From Sediminibacterium roseum (GTDB lineage Bacteria; Bacteroidota; Bacteroidia; Chitinophagales; Chitinophagaceae): a DNA stretch of 64,000 nucleotides. The notes below the pieces were generated by a model, which worked only from the letters and a program-made list of their open reading frames with translations, was not told the DNA's origin and ran no database searches. Position numbers and translations under genes: made by a program. Shown piece after piece: positions 36,130-44,867 of this stretch. Numbering within the stretch: position 1 is the stretch's first letter; each line of letters starts with the position of its first letter. The stretch covers positions 960,646-1,024,645 of the forward strand of contig NZ_JAACJS010000002.1 of assembly GCF_009939005.1 (NCBI RefSeq). The letters are read 5' to 3'.

Positions 36130-38061
36130 ATGATTCATTTCGATCTTCCCAAACAAAAATCTTCCATCATCAAAGTATTGGGTGTGGGAGGTGGAGGAAG
36201 TAATGCAGTAAACTTCATGTTTGAACAGAATATCGAAGGTGTTGATTTTATTATCTGTAATACAGATGCGAAAGCCATTGAGCAAAGCAACATCCCGAAC
36301 AAGATTCAACTGGGGCCGCACCTTACACAAGGTTTGGGTGCAGGCGCTAACCCTGAAGTGGGCAAGAAAGCAACAGAAGAGTCTCTTGAAGAGATCAAAA
36401 GGATATTGGAAGTGAACACCAAGATGGCGTTCATCACCGTAGGTATGGGTGGCGGAACCGGTACGGGTGGCGCGCCCATCATTGCGCAGATCTGTAAAGA
36501 ACTCGGCATCCTCACGGTGGGTATCGTAACCACACCATTTGGTTTCGAGGGGCCGCGCCGTTTGCAGCAGGCGGAAGAAGGGATCATGAAACTGAAACCC
36601 TTTGTAGACACGCTGCTCGTGATCAGCAACGACAAGCTCCGCATCCAGTACGGCAACCTGAAAATGAAGGAAGCGTTTGGCAAAGCGGATAATGTACTCG
36701 CCACCGCAGCAAAATGCATCACCGATATCATCAACAGCCGTGGGCACATCATCGTCGATTTTGCGGATGTATGTACCGTAATGAAAAGCGGCGGCGTTGC
36801 CATACTCGGTAAAGCAGAGGTGGAAGGCGAAGACAGGGCGCAGCGCGCGATCGAAGAAGCATTGTCTTCTCCATTGCTGAACGACAACGACATCACCGGT
36901 GCAAAATGGATCCTCATCAACATCAACAGCGCAGAAGGAGAACACGAGTGTACGATGGATGAACTGGAAACGATCAATAACTACCTCAGGATGCAGGCAG
37001 GGCCCGATACGGATGTGATCGTTGGTATGGGTTACGAGGCCGGCCTCGATAAAAAGATCGGCATCACCCTTATCGCAACAGGATTTGAACACAAAGACCC
37101 TTTTGCAAAGCCGGTTGCCGTAAAACAGGCAGAACCACAACCTGAAAAAATTGTGATGACGCTGGAGACTGAAGTACCGAAAGCCGCTGTTACAACACCC
37201 GTGGCAGCACCGGCGCCGCAACCAACACCTGCGGCGGTTGAGCCAACGCCTGTGTCGCCAAAGCTCCAGGAAGTGCTTTCCGTGATCAACGAAGAGAAAC
37301 AGGATTTCCTCGCACCAAGCCTGCAGGAAAGACAACCGATAGAAAACCTCCTGACTGTATTCAACAAACCCGAGTTCACTTCAGCACCCGTGCATTTTTA
37401 TGAAGAAGTGAAAGAGGTGGTGCAGGAAAAAGAATCGATGGTGCTGCAGTTTGAACTGAGCCCGGAGATCACGGCAGAAGTAAAAGAACAAGAGCCTGCA
37501 AAAGCAGAAGCTCCAAAAACAGAAAGGGAAGAACTGGTTAGCTTCAAGGTAAGCGAGCAGCCCACACAACCCGCTTCAACCATTGGAAGTTTCCTGAGCA
37601 AGCCATCCAATATTTACGCAGAGCAGGAAGCACCCGTGAAAAAGCCGGTGGTAGCGGAAATCAAACCGGCACCGGCGCCACAGCCACCACCCGCTCCGAA
37701 AGTGGAAGAAACAGAAATGGAAATGCAGATCGTAATGAAGGAAGAGCCGAAAGCAATGCCACAGGCCGATCTCAGTTCTTTTAACGACGAATATTCAGAC
37801 GAAGCGGAGGACCAGAAAAGAAGGGCCGCAGAAAGGATCCAGAAACTGCGCAACCTCTCGTTCAACATGAACAATTCATCAGATGCAAACAATGAGTTTG
37901 ACGCAGTGCCGGCCTATGTACGCAGGAACATGGAACTGTTCGGTAATACACTTACTTCTGTAGAAAACTTCTACAGCAAGTATACTGTGGGAAAAGACGA
38001 GAACGACCAGACGCAGATCTCAACCATCAACACATTCCTGGATGGCAAAAAACCCGACTAG
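36130..38061 (+). CDS. ftsZ: Cell division protein FtsZ (long-linker form)
   Basis: Tubulin-like GTPase that forms the Z-ring. The GTPase and activation domains occupy about residues 1-320 with GVGGGGSNAVNFM, NTDAKAIEQS and the tubulin signature GGGTGTGGAP. An unusually long Pro/Glu/Ala/Lys-rich linker spans about 320-590. The likely C-terminal peptide that binds FtsA (EFDAVPAYVRRN) ends at residue 600, and 43 residues follow it, whereas in E. coli the equivalent peptide is terminal. Total length is 643 against 383 in E. coli. The gap before it (35946-36129) contains G/T-rich then A/C-rich repeats but no clear promoter. Confidence 0.97.
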   Translation: MIHFDLPKQKSSIIKVLGVGGGGSNAVNFMFEQNIEGVDFIICNTDAKAIEQSNIPNKIQLGPHLTQGLGAGANPEVGKKATEESLEEIKRILEVNTKMAFITVGMGGGTGTGGAPIIAQICKELGILTVGIVTTPFGFEGPRRLQQAEEGIMKLKPFVDTLLVISNDKLRIQYGNLKMKEAFGKADNVLATAAKCITDIINSRGHIIVDFADVCTVMKSGGVAILGKAEVEGEDRAQRAIEEALSSPLLNDNDITGAKWILININSAEGEHECTMDELETINNYLRMQAGPDTDVIVGMGYEAGLDKKIGITLIATGFEHKDPFAKPVAVKQAEPQPEKIVMTLETEVPKAAVTTPVAAPAPQPTPAAVEPTPVSPKLQEVLSVINEEKQDFLAPSLQERQPIENLLTVFNKPEFTSAPVHFYEEVKEVVQEKESMVLQFELSPEITAEVKEQEPAKAEAPKTEREELVSFKVSEQPTQPASTIGSFLSKPSNIYAEQEAPVKKPVVAEIKPAPAPQPPPAPKVEETEMEMQIVMKEEPKAMPQADLSSFNDEYSDEAEDQKRRAAERIQKLRNLSFNMNNSSDANNEFDAVPAYVRRNMELFGNTLTSVENFYSKYTVGKDENDQTQISTINTFLDGKKPD

Positions 38062-38110
38062 CCTTTGCTTGCTATAATTGTGTATTTAAAATTGGTGATT
38101 TTAGTTGTGG

Positions 38111-38136
38111 CCCCCGATGATGAGTCGGGGGTTTTT
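38111..38136 (+). terminator. Terminator closing the dcw cluster
   Basis: CCCCCGA (38111-38117) and TCGGGGG (38125-38131) form a perfect 7-pair G+C-rich stem with a 7-base loop, followed by TTTTT, 49 bases after the ftsZ stop. Confidence 0.9.
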
Positions 38137-38215
38137 GTTGGTGAACTTTTTAACCGGATTTCTGTTGAAATCCAAACAAGGAAACCAGAAAACCACAAAA
38201 CCGCAAATCATTACC

Positions 38216-38250
38216 AATTCCTAATTCCTAATTACTAATTCCTAATTATT
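38216..38250 (+). repeat. Five tandem heptamers before the SDR39U1 gene
   Basis: Units AATTCCT, AATTCCT, AATTACT, AATTCCT and AATTATT follow one another without gaps and end 12 bases before the ATG at 38263. The 40 bases upstream are A/C-rich and continue in a looser 7-8-base period. Confidence 0.8.
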
Positions 38251-38262
38251 AATGATTCGTCC

Positions 38263-39195
38263 ATGTCTACAATCCTCATAACCGGCGGCACGGGAATGAT
38301 CGGCACACAGCTTGCAAAACTGTTGCTCGCACAGCAACACCGTGTCATCGTCTTAACACGCGACGCGCACAAAATAAAGCACAAACACCCCGGCATACGT
38401 TACGCCAACTGGGATGCCGGGAACCAAACCATCGATGAGAAAGCCGTGGCAGATGCGGATCATGTGATTCATCTTGCGGGAGCCGGCGTTGCTGATGAAC
38501 GATGGAGCGAGAAAAGAAAAAAGGAAATCGTGGAAAGCCGTACCCAAAGCAGCGCACTGCTTGTAAAAGCCATGCATGATGTCCCCAATAAAATAAAAAC
38601 AGTGGTGAGCGCCTCCGCTATCGGTTGGTACGGACCTGATACGGAAGCGAGCCGGGAACAGGGTTTTGTTGAGACACAACCAGCCGACACTGCGTTTCTT
38701 GGAGAAACCTGCAGGCTATGGGAAGAGAGCATCGAACCTGTTACGGCGTTGGGTAAACGGCTTGTAAAATTAAGGACCGGCATTGTGCTCAGCAAGACCG
38801 GCGGTGCGCTCGAAGAATTCAAAAAGCCCCTGAAAGCCTTTGTGGCAGCGGTTTTGGGAGATGGAAAACAGATTGTGAGCTGGATCCATATAGATGATCT
38901 TTGCCGCATGTACATCGATGCAATCGGGAATGAAAACCTGCACGGTGTTTACAATGCAGTGGCACCCGGGCCGGTATCAAACAAAACATTAACGATTGCC
39001 CTTGCCAAAACATTACGCGGTAATTCGTTCGTTACCATACATGTTCCCTCGTTCGTGCTGAAAGCGATGTTGGGAGAGATGAGTATCGAAGTGTTGAAGA
39101 GCGCTACCGTTTCTTCAAAGAAGATCGAAGCCGCCGGGTTTGCCTTCCGTTTTCCAACGATAGGTGATGCATTGAGAGATCTCGTGCGCGGTTGA
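38263..39195 (+). CDS. TIGR01777 family oxidoreductase/epimerase (SDR39U1 type)
   Basis: 310 residues. ITGGTGMIGTQL (atypical SDR nucleotide site) is at the start, then HLAGAGVADERWSEKRKKEI, VSASAIGWYG, LRTGIVLSKTGGALEEF and SWIHIDDLCRMY, all typical of the family, with the two-part fold ending in a C-terminal DUF1731-like segment (LRGNSFVTIHVPSFVLKAMLGEM). E. coli YfcH and eukaryotic SDR39U1 are relatives; substrates are unknown. Gene order gives no clue, as it stands alone between two terminators. Confidence 0.9.
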   Translation: MSTILITGGTGMIGTQLAKLLLAQQHRVIVLTRDAHKIKHKHPGIRYANWDAGNQTIDEKAVADADHVIHLAGAGVADERWSEKRKKEIVESRTQSSALLVKAMHDVPNKIKTVVSASAIGWYGPDTEASREQGFVETQPADTAFLGETCRLWEESIEPVTALGKRLVKLRTGIVLSKTGGALEEFKKPLKAFVAAVLGDGKQIVSWIHIDDLCRMYIDAIGNENLHGVYNAVAPGPVSNKTLTIALAKTLRGNSFVTIHVPSFVLKAMLGEMSIEVLKSATVSSKKIEAAGFAFRFPTIGDALRDLVRG

Positions 39196-39222
39196 ACACT
39201 TTGGCAGATAGATAAAAAAAGA

Positions 39223-39273
39223 GCTTACTACCGGTGCACGCCTGCCATGCAGTAACGTGAACCGGTGGTAAGC
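39223..39273 (-). terminator. Terminator for the ABC exporter operon
   Basis: Arms 39223-39235 and 39261-39273 pair over 13 bases with one G-U, around a 25-base loop. On the minus strand the stem is followed by CTC and seven T, placing it as the end of the operon whose last stop is at 39315. Confidence 0.7.
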
Positions 39274-39314
39274 CCGTTGGTTGCGAAGCACAATGCCTCG
39301 TTCGCCGAAAAAGT

Positions 39315-40139
39315 TTACAGGTCTCTCTTCTTGTGTACCCAGTAACAAATGCCCCATATAGCCGCAGTTAACAAAATAGACAGCACCACATGCTCTGGAA
39401 TAATCGAGATGGCTTTGTTGTAGCTGGCCTTTTGTGCCTCTCCCCATTTAGAGAAGAAAGCAGGGCGCGGTATCAAACGGTCGGAAATCTCGAAGGGCAG
39501 GAACCTGCCGATGTCGTTCAGCTTGAAAGTGGCATAGCCCACCGCAATGTTTTCCAGTACGAGGTAATAGAAAAGAAAAATGCCGAGGGCGATGAACGCC
39601 TTTTTCACCAGGTACCCGAGCAGGAACGCAATCGATAGCTGGGCGAAAGTCTGCAGTAAAAACAGCGGGATGTACTGCGCCTGTTCGGCCCATCTTCCTT
39701 TTGAATCTGCGTCGGCATAGATGCCGAAGCCTCCCGCAACAAGGATATAAACCACGGTGGCGATCACGGCTACGATCAACACATCAAACAGCTTACTGGT
39801 AATGTATTGCTGGCGGCTCCATCCATCGATGATGTTTTGCCTGTGTGTTTTAAAAGTGTACTCGTTCGTTACCATCATGATCACAAGAATGGATGGCAGC
39901 AAAACAAAGAACGAGGAGAAATAGGCAACGGAATGCCAGGTTTCAGGAAAAGCAAAAGGGTTGCCGAGCAGCATCTTGGCAAGGTTGCTGGTCACTTCTT
40001 TTCCCTGCGTAAACTCGAGGTACCCATAATACATCAGGCAGTTCAGGCCGGGATAGGTGAGGGCAACGATACCGAGCATCCACCAGAATGCGGGGTATTT
40101 TTTTATCTTAAGCCATTCAATTTTTATAAGCGCAAACAT
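39315..40139 (-). CDS. ABC-2 type transporter permease
   Basis: 274 residues with about six membrane helices, starting MFALIKIEWLKIKKYPAFWW, a common ABC-2 permease opening. Segments such as FFVLLPSILVIMMVTNEYTFKTHRQNIIDGWSRQQYITSK match the cytoplasmic loop after helix two. It starts 16 bases after the ATPase gene on the same strand, so the two form one exporter. The substrate is unknown; such pairs export drugs, lipids or sodium. Confidence 0.85.
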   Translation of the reverse strand: MFALIKIEWLKIKKYPAFWWMLGIVALTYPGLNCLMYYGYLEFTQGKEVTSNLAKMLLGNPFAFPETWHSVAYFSSFFVLLPSILVIMMVTNEYTFKTHRQNIIDGWSRQQYITSKLFDVLIVAVIATVVYILVAGGFGIYADADSKGRWAEQAQYIPLFLLQTFAQLSIAFLLGYLVKKAFIALGIFLFYYLVLENIAVGYATFKLNDIGRFLPFEISDRLIPRPAFFSKWGEAQKASYNKAISIIPEHVVLSILLTAAIWGICYWVHKKRDL

Positions 40140-40155
40140 GTTGTTCGTTTTAGAG

Positions 40156-41052
40156 TTAGTCGTTGGTTAATTCAAAGAATTTCGATTCAAGGCTTTTCTT
40201 CTTCACCAGCAAAAGATTCAGCGTGATGCCTTTTTCAAAACAAAAACGGTTCACCTGTTCCAGCTGCGAAGTGGCAAGCGGGAAAAACAGCTGTATGTTC
40301 TTTCCATCCTGTTTGATAGACGAATAGCCAGGGAAACTTTTCAGTTCTGCATACAACCTTTGCGGGTCGCTTGATGAAACTTCCACGATGTCTTCGTTCG
40401 ACAAAACCTCGTCAACTGCGCCGGCTGTCAGCAGTTCGCCTTTCTTCATGATGGCCACATGCGTACAAACCTTTTCAACCTCATCGAGCAGGTGGCTGGC
40501 CATAATGATGGTCTTGCCGCGTTTCGACAATTCCTTGATCAGTTCCCTGATTTCGGCGATGCCCACAGGGTCCAGGCCGTTTGTGGGTTCATCAAACACC
40601 AGTACATCCGGATCGCCCAAAAGCGCGGCGCCGATCGCCAGCCTTTGTTTCATACCCAGGCTGTATGCGCTGAAACGGCTCTTTTTCCGCTCGCTCAGTT
40701 TTACGATCTCCAATACACGGTCGATGTCTTTCGCATCACCCCGCCCGCTGATGGCATGCGTAATGTTAAGGTTGTCTACCGCCGATAAGTAATGATAGAA
40801 ATTGGGCGTCTCCAATAAGGATCCGATCTTTTTGCGTGTTTCGGGGCTGCCCGGCTGGCCAAACCAGGAGAAGGTTCCCGAATCGGCTTTTAAAATATCG
40901 AGGATGATACTCAGCATGGTGGTCTTACCGCTGCCGTTCGGCCCGAGTATCCCGAACACCGACCCTTCCGGAACATCATACGAAACGCCTTTCAGCGCCT
41001 TGATGGCCCCATAAGCTTTGGCAACACCATTGATAGAAAGTACTGGCTGCAT
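40156..41052 (-). CDS. ABC transporter ATP-binding protein
   Basis: 298 residues from the ATG at 41052, just before VLSINGVAKAYG; the frame is open 87 codons further upstream, but that part is not protein-like. Walker A GPNGSGKTTM, signature YSLGMKQRL, Walker B VLVFDEPTNGLDP and switch His in MASHLLDEV are all intact. A C-terminal domain of about 80 residues (SSDPQRLYAELKSFPGY onwards) is typical of the BcrA/NatA group. It partners the permease gene that follows. Confidence 0.92.
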   Translation of the reverse strand: MQPVLSINGVAKAYGAIKALKGVSYDVPEGSVFGILGPNGSGKTTMLSIILDILKADSGTFSWFGQPGSPETRKKIGSLLETPNFYHYLSAVDNLNITHAISGRGDAKDIDRVLEIVKLSERKKSRFSAYSLGMKQRLAIGAALLGDPDVLVFDEPTNGLDPVGIAEIRELIKELSKRGKTIIMASHLLDEVEKVCTHVAIMKKGELLTAGAVDEVLSNEDIVEVSSSDPQRLYAELKSFPGYSSIKQDGKNIQLFFPLATSQLEQVNRFCFEKGITLNLLLVKKKSLESKFFELTND

Positions 41053-41224
41053 AATAGTTAAGGTTTTAAGATGCTTGATGAAGGTAGCAAGATATTCGGG
41101 AACAAAATGGAATATTGACGAAACGCCGGATTGCCGATACGAAAGGGGTTTTGCAGCAAAACCGGTACCCGATCGGAACAAACTACAAACTAATTGCTTA
41201 CATTCAATCAACAACCATCCAGCC

Positions 41225-41836
41225 ATGCCCCACGCTTTTAACAGGCGGGAAATAAAAAGCATTACAGACGACCTGAAACGCTTTCTCAGTGCGGTTAACG
41301 GCCCTATTGCCAAGCTCGATTATTTTAACCGCAACGCAGCTTCGCTTGAAAAGAACGGTGTTATGGAGATCGGGTACGACCCCGCACCCGTCGATCTTAT
41401 TCCTGAAATAGAAAAGACCGTTACCAGCCAGGTGGAGAAGGCCGAAGAAAGCGCCATCGGCATTCACCTGCATTTGTCGCCCGCATCGATGATGGTGCAG
41501 GTAGACCGGCTGTTTTTTCAACAGGTGTTTTACAGGCTGTTTGCCGATATGCTGCAGGTGAATGAAAAGGGAGCCATCATCAGCGTGTACGTAACCGACA
41601 GCGATGGCAAATGCATCGTCGAGCTCATGAGCCGTGCAGAAATGCAGGCAGGGCGAGCTTCTGAAGACTATTTTAAAAAATACCGCATCACCAATGTGCT
41701 TCATGCGCCGGCTATGCAGGACGAGCACATATTACTGGCATACAAGAAAATGGTGGAAGACATGAAAGGAGAACTGGCCTATGTGTTCACCAAAGACAGA
41801 CCCAATTATGTGCGGTTGAAGTTCGGGTTGATCTGA
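41225..41836 (+). CDS. Degenerate histidine-kinase-ATPase-like protein
   Basis: 203 residues from the ATG at 41225; the open frame extends upstream into the divergent ABC gene and is not used. The layout follows the cytoplasmic half of a histidine kinase without its phosphoacceptor: helices at about 5-55, then a segment VDLIPEIEKTVTSQVEKAEE, HLSPASMMVQVDRLFFQQVFYRLFADML in place of the N-box, and IISVYVTDSDGKCIVELMSRAEM in place of the G1 strand. The Asn, DxG and GxG residues needed for ATP binding are missing. It may be a binding or decoy protein. Function unknown. Confidence 0.55.
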   Translation: MPHAFNRREIKSITDDLKRFLSAVNGPIAKLDYFNRNAASLEKNGVMEIGYDPAPVDLIPEIEKTVTSQVEKAEESAIGIHLHLSPASMMVQVDRLFFQQVFYRLFADMLQVNEKGAIISVYVTDSDGKCIVELMSRAEMQAGRASEDYFKKYRITNVLHAPAMQDEHILLAYKKMVEDMKGELAYVFTKDRPNYVRLKFGLI

Positions 41837-41862
41837 CGCCACAGCGGGCATTTAACCGAAAC

Positions 41863-41936
41863 AAAAACAAGTTGAACAACACTGGAGAAACGCACCTGCG
41901 AGCAGCATTTTCCCTGGCGTTATTCAACTTGTTTTT
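41863..41936. terminator. Large bidirectional stem-loop between convergent genes
   Basis: A perfect 14-base inverted repeat (AAAAACAAGTTGAA at 41863-41876 and its complement at 41923-41936) encloses 46 bases. The A-rich and T-rich arm ends would give U-tracts on either strand. It separates the gene ending at 41836 from the one ending at 41952. Confidence 0.65.
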
Positions 41937-41951
41937 ATTGATAAGTAATGA

Positions 41952-44327
41952 CTAGTTGCGAACCGGCCTTCCACTCTTTAACACGCTCTGTATTCTCTCG
42001 AGGGTTTTCTTCTCACCGCACAAACTCAGGAAAGCTTCTCTCTCAAGATCAAGAAGGTATTGTTCGTTTACAAGGCTTTGGCTGGTAAGGTCGCCGCCGC
42101 ACATTACATAAGCAAGTTTGCGCGCCACGAGTGCATCGTGATCTGTGGCGTAGTTGCCGCGCCACATACCGTTGATGCCGGCGAGCATCGCACCGAGCCC
42201 GAGGCGGCCCATCACTTTCACATCGTTGCGTTGAACAGGCATCGAATAACCTTCGTCGTACAACGCGATCACACTTTTTTTCGCTTCCGCGATACGTCGG
42301 CCTATGTTCATCACTACTTCGTCGTGCCCTTTGCGCATAATGCCCATATCAAAGCTCTCCTGCGCAGAAGTTGCCACTTTTGCGGTGGCGATGGAGAAGA
42401 AGCGGTCTTTGAGTGTTACGGTCTCCGGTTCATCGGTATGCAGTTCATCCCCGGCGCGCAATGCGAATTCCTTGGTGCCTCCGCCGCCCGGTATCAATCC
42501 CACGCCGAGCTCCACAAGACCGATGTATGTTTCTGCGGCAGCGCATATTTTATCGGCGTGCAGGTTCATTTCGCATCCCCCGCCAAGGCAAAGCCCGTGT
42601 GGCGCCGTTACAACGGGTATGGAAGAATACCGTACGCGCATCATGCTGTTCTGGAACATGCGGATGGCCATGTCGAGCTCATCGTATTCCTGTTCAATGG
42701 CAAGCATGAAGATCATACCCACATTTGCGCCGGCGCTGAAGTTGGGTCCGTCGTTCGCGATCACGAGGCCTTTGAATTTTTCTTCTGCCGTTGTGATCGC
42801 CTTGTTCAAACCCTCGAGTACTTCGCCGCCGATGCTGTTCATTTTGCTGCTCCATTCGAAGCCTGCAACGCCGTCTCCTATATCGTACAAACGGCAGGCG
42901 CTGTTTTTCCAAACGAGCTTGTCTGCATGGTTGTTCAAAATAATGAACGCTTCGCCACCCGGTAATGCTTTGTATGATTTTGAAGCAACATCGTAATACA
43001 AACGTTTGCCCGCTTCCACTTTGTAAAAACCTGTGGCGCCCGCTGCAAGCATCTCCTCAACCCATGGTGCAACCTTGTATCCGGCGGATTTCATGGCATC
43101 AACTGTTTTGGCAACGCCAAGCGTGTCCCATGTTTCAAAAGCGCCGATCTCCCAGCCAAAGCCGGCTTTCATAGCATCGTCCAGGCGATAGATCTCATCG
43201 CTGATCTCGGGTATGCGGTGGGAGATATAAGAGAACAGGGCGTAGTGAAACATCCGGTAAAACTCACCTGCTTTATCCGGCGCGGCATTCAGCATTTTTA
43301 TTCTTTGCCTTAGATCCTCAACGGGCTTGGCGGCCTCGATACTGGCAAATTTTGGTTTTATTCTTGCGCCGTATTCCATTGTCTGGAGGTTGAGCGTAAG
43401 GATCTCTTTGCCTTCGGCCGATTTTATCTTTTTGAAAAAACCCTGTCCCGTTTTATCGCCGAGCCAGTTGTTTTTAACAACGGTATCGAGCCATGCCGGG
43501 ATCGTGAAAACTTCTTTTGCTTCGTCGTTGGGGCAGTTGTCGGCAACCCCCTTCGCCACTTTCACAAGTGTATCGATACCTACCAGATCCCCTGTTCTGA
43601 AGGTGGCGGATTTGGGGCGTCCCATCACCGGGCCCGTGAGCGCCTCGATCTCGTCTATCGTCAAACCCAGTTTGTCCATGATGTGAAATACGCTCATGAT
43701 ACTGAACACGCCGATGCGGTTGGCAATGAATGCGGGCGTGTCTTTGCAGAGCACGGTTGTTTTCCCGAGGTACAGGTCGCCGTAATGCATCAGGAAGTCT
43801 ACTACGGCAGGGTCGGTGTGCGGTGTAGGGATGATCTCGAGCAAACGCAGGTAGCGCGGCGGGTTGAAGAAATGCGAGCCGCAGAAATTTTTCCTGAAAT
43901 CATCGCTTCTACCCTCTGCCATCATATGGATCGGGATACCCGATGTATTGGAAGTAACCAGCGTGCCCGGCTTGCGGAACCGTTCTACTTTTTCATAAAT
44001 GAGTTGTTTGATATCAAGCCGCTCCACCACCACTTCAATGATCCAGTCGCAGGAAGCGATGTCTTTCATATTATCGTCGAAGTTTCCCGTGGTGATCCTT
44101 TTCAGCACATCTTTTGTAAACACGGGCGAGGGGTTGCTTTTAACGGCGGCCTGCAGGGCATCGTTCACCAGTTTGTTGCGCTCGGCGGGTTTGGTACTTT
44201 CTTCAGAACCTTTGGGAACCATATCGAGCAGTAATACCTGCACACCAATGCCCGCAAAATGGCAGGCGATCCGCGAACCCATAACACCGCTCCCTAAAAC
44301 AGCAACTTTCCTGATAGAACGTTTCAT
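41952..44327 (-). CDS. 3-hydroxyacyl-CoA dehydrogenase / enoyl-CoA hydratase fusion
   Basis: 791-residue fatty-acid beta-oxidation enzyme. The order is dehydrogenase first: Rossmann motif VLGSGVMGSRIA, then CGSHFFNPPRYLRLLEIIPT with the catalytic His, and a C-terminal dehydrogenase part with FGWEIGAFETWD. The enoyl-CoA hydratase/isomerase-like domain follows at about 470-750 with FSAGANVGMI, LGGGCEMNLHAD and VELGVGLIPGGGG holding the two Glu. This order is opposite to E. coli FadB and is the common Bacteroidota form. The usual thiolase partner is not next to it. It is divergent from gatC. Confidence 0.92.
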   Translation of the reverse strand: MKRSIRKVAVLGSGVMGSRIACHFAGIGVQVLLLDMVPKGSEESTKPAERNKLVNDALQAAVKSNPSPVFTKDVLKRITTGNFDDNMKDIASCDWIIEVVVERLDIKQLIYEKVERFRKPGTLVTSNTSGIPIHMMAEGRSDDFRKNFCGSHFFNPPRYLRLLEIIPTPHTDPAVVDFLMHYGDLYLGKTTVLCKDTPAFIANRIGVFSIMSVFHIMDKLGLTIDEIEALTGPVMGRPKSATFRTGDLVGIDTLVKVAKGVADNCPNDEAKEVFTIPAWLDTVVKNNWLGDKTGQGFFKKIKSAEGKEILTLNLQTMEYGARIKPKFASIEAAKPVEDLRQRIKMLNAAPDKAGEFYRMFHYALFSYISHRIPEISDEIYRLDDAMKAGFGWEIGAFETWDTLGVAKTVDAMKSAGYKVAPWVEEMLAAGATGFYKVEAGKRLYYDVASKSYKALPGGEAFIILNNHADKLVWKNSACRLYDIGDGVAGFEWSSKMNSIGGEVLEGLNKAITTAEEKFKGLVIANDGPNFSAGANVGMIFMLAIEQEYDELDMAIRMFQNSMMRVRYSSIPVVTAPHGLCLGGGCEMNLHADKICAAAETYIGLVELGVGLIPGGGGTKEFALRAGDELHTDEPETVTLKDRFFSIATAKVATSAQESFDMGIMRKGHDEVVMNIGRRIAEAKKSVIALYDEGYSMPVQRNDVKVMGRLGLGAMLAGINGMWRGNYATDHDALVARKLAYVMCGGDLTSQSLVNEQYLLDLEREAFLSLCGEKKTLERIQSVLKSGRPVRN

Positions 44328-44464
44328 AATGATAGCTTTTCTTAAAATTAGTTAGTTATGCAACTATTTACCGAAGATAGGGAAAACCCTTTAGCTGTTG
44401 GCCGCGGGTCGCAGGCTTTTTTGGTGATTTTATGGGCTTGTGGCTTATGCTCACGGGGAACAGC

Positions 44465-44472
44465 TATTTTTG
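44465..44472 (+). promoter_or_regulatory. -7 element immediately before gatC
   Basis: TATTTTTG exactly fits TAnnTTTG and ends four bases before the gatC ATG, implying a message with almost no leader if it is the true promoter. Confidence 0.45.
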
Positions 44473-44476
44473 CCTT

Positions 44477-44767
44477 ATGACCATCGACAACAAAACAGTA
44501 GAAAACCTGGCCCACCTCGCAAGGCTGCGGTTCAACGAATCGGAGAAAGAGCAGATCCGCGAAGGGCTGGAAAAAATGGTGGCGTTCGTGGAAAAGCTGC
44601 GGGAGGTGGATACGACCGGCATTGAGCCATTGCTTCACATCAGCGATGCGGCCAATGTGTTGCGCGAAGATGTGGTCCGGGGCTCTATCAGCCGCGAAGA
44701 GGCACTGTTGAATTCGCCGGTAAAAGATGAGGTGTTTTTTAAAGTGCCTAAAGTAATAAAGAAGTAA
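44477..44767 (+). CDS. gatC: Asp-tRNA(Asn)/Glu-tRNA(Gln) amidotransferase subunit C
   Basis: 96 residues from ATG 44477: IDNKTVENLAHLARLRFNESE, then LREDVVRGSISREEALLNSP and FFKVPKVIKK, all family hallmarks. GatC stabilises the GatA-GatB complex that amidates mischarged tRNA. An upstream in-frame ATG at 44432 would add 15 unconserved residues and would include the -7 element. gatA and gatB are not in the window. Confidence 0.93.
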   Translation: MTIDNKTVENLAHLARLRFNESEKEQIREGLEKMVAFVEKLREVDTTGIEPLLHISDAANVLREDVVRGSISREEALLNSPVKDEVFFKVPKVIKK

Positions 44768-44867
44768 ATTGTTTTTTGATTGACCGATCGTAATTGGCCG
44801 GGGGCACAAACCGGCAAACCCCTAACCACAGATCGATCAACCGGCAACCTGATAAACCGCATCAATT

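Noticed and set aside
36109..37335. A 408-codon open frame antisense to ftsZ
   Set aside because: It has Cys/Phe/His-rich composition, no family resemblance, and lies entirely opposite the strongly conserved GTPase domain; codon bias of ftsZ keeps the complementary frame open.
38216..38250. CRISPR-like repeat array
   Set aside because: Units are 7 bases without spacers and there are no cas genes in the window.
41018..41224. Upstream extension of the kinase-ATPase-like gene
   Set aside because: It overlaps the divergent ABC ATPase start and reads as non-conserved sequence; the ATG at 41225 is better.
42060..42965. A 301-codon open frame antisense to the beta-oxidation fusion gene
   Set aside because: Its composition is a His/Phe/Ala-rich mirror of the real gene, with no start context or homologous motif.
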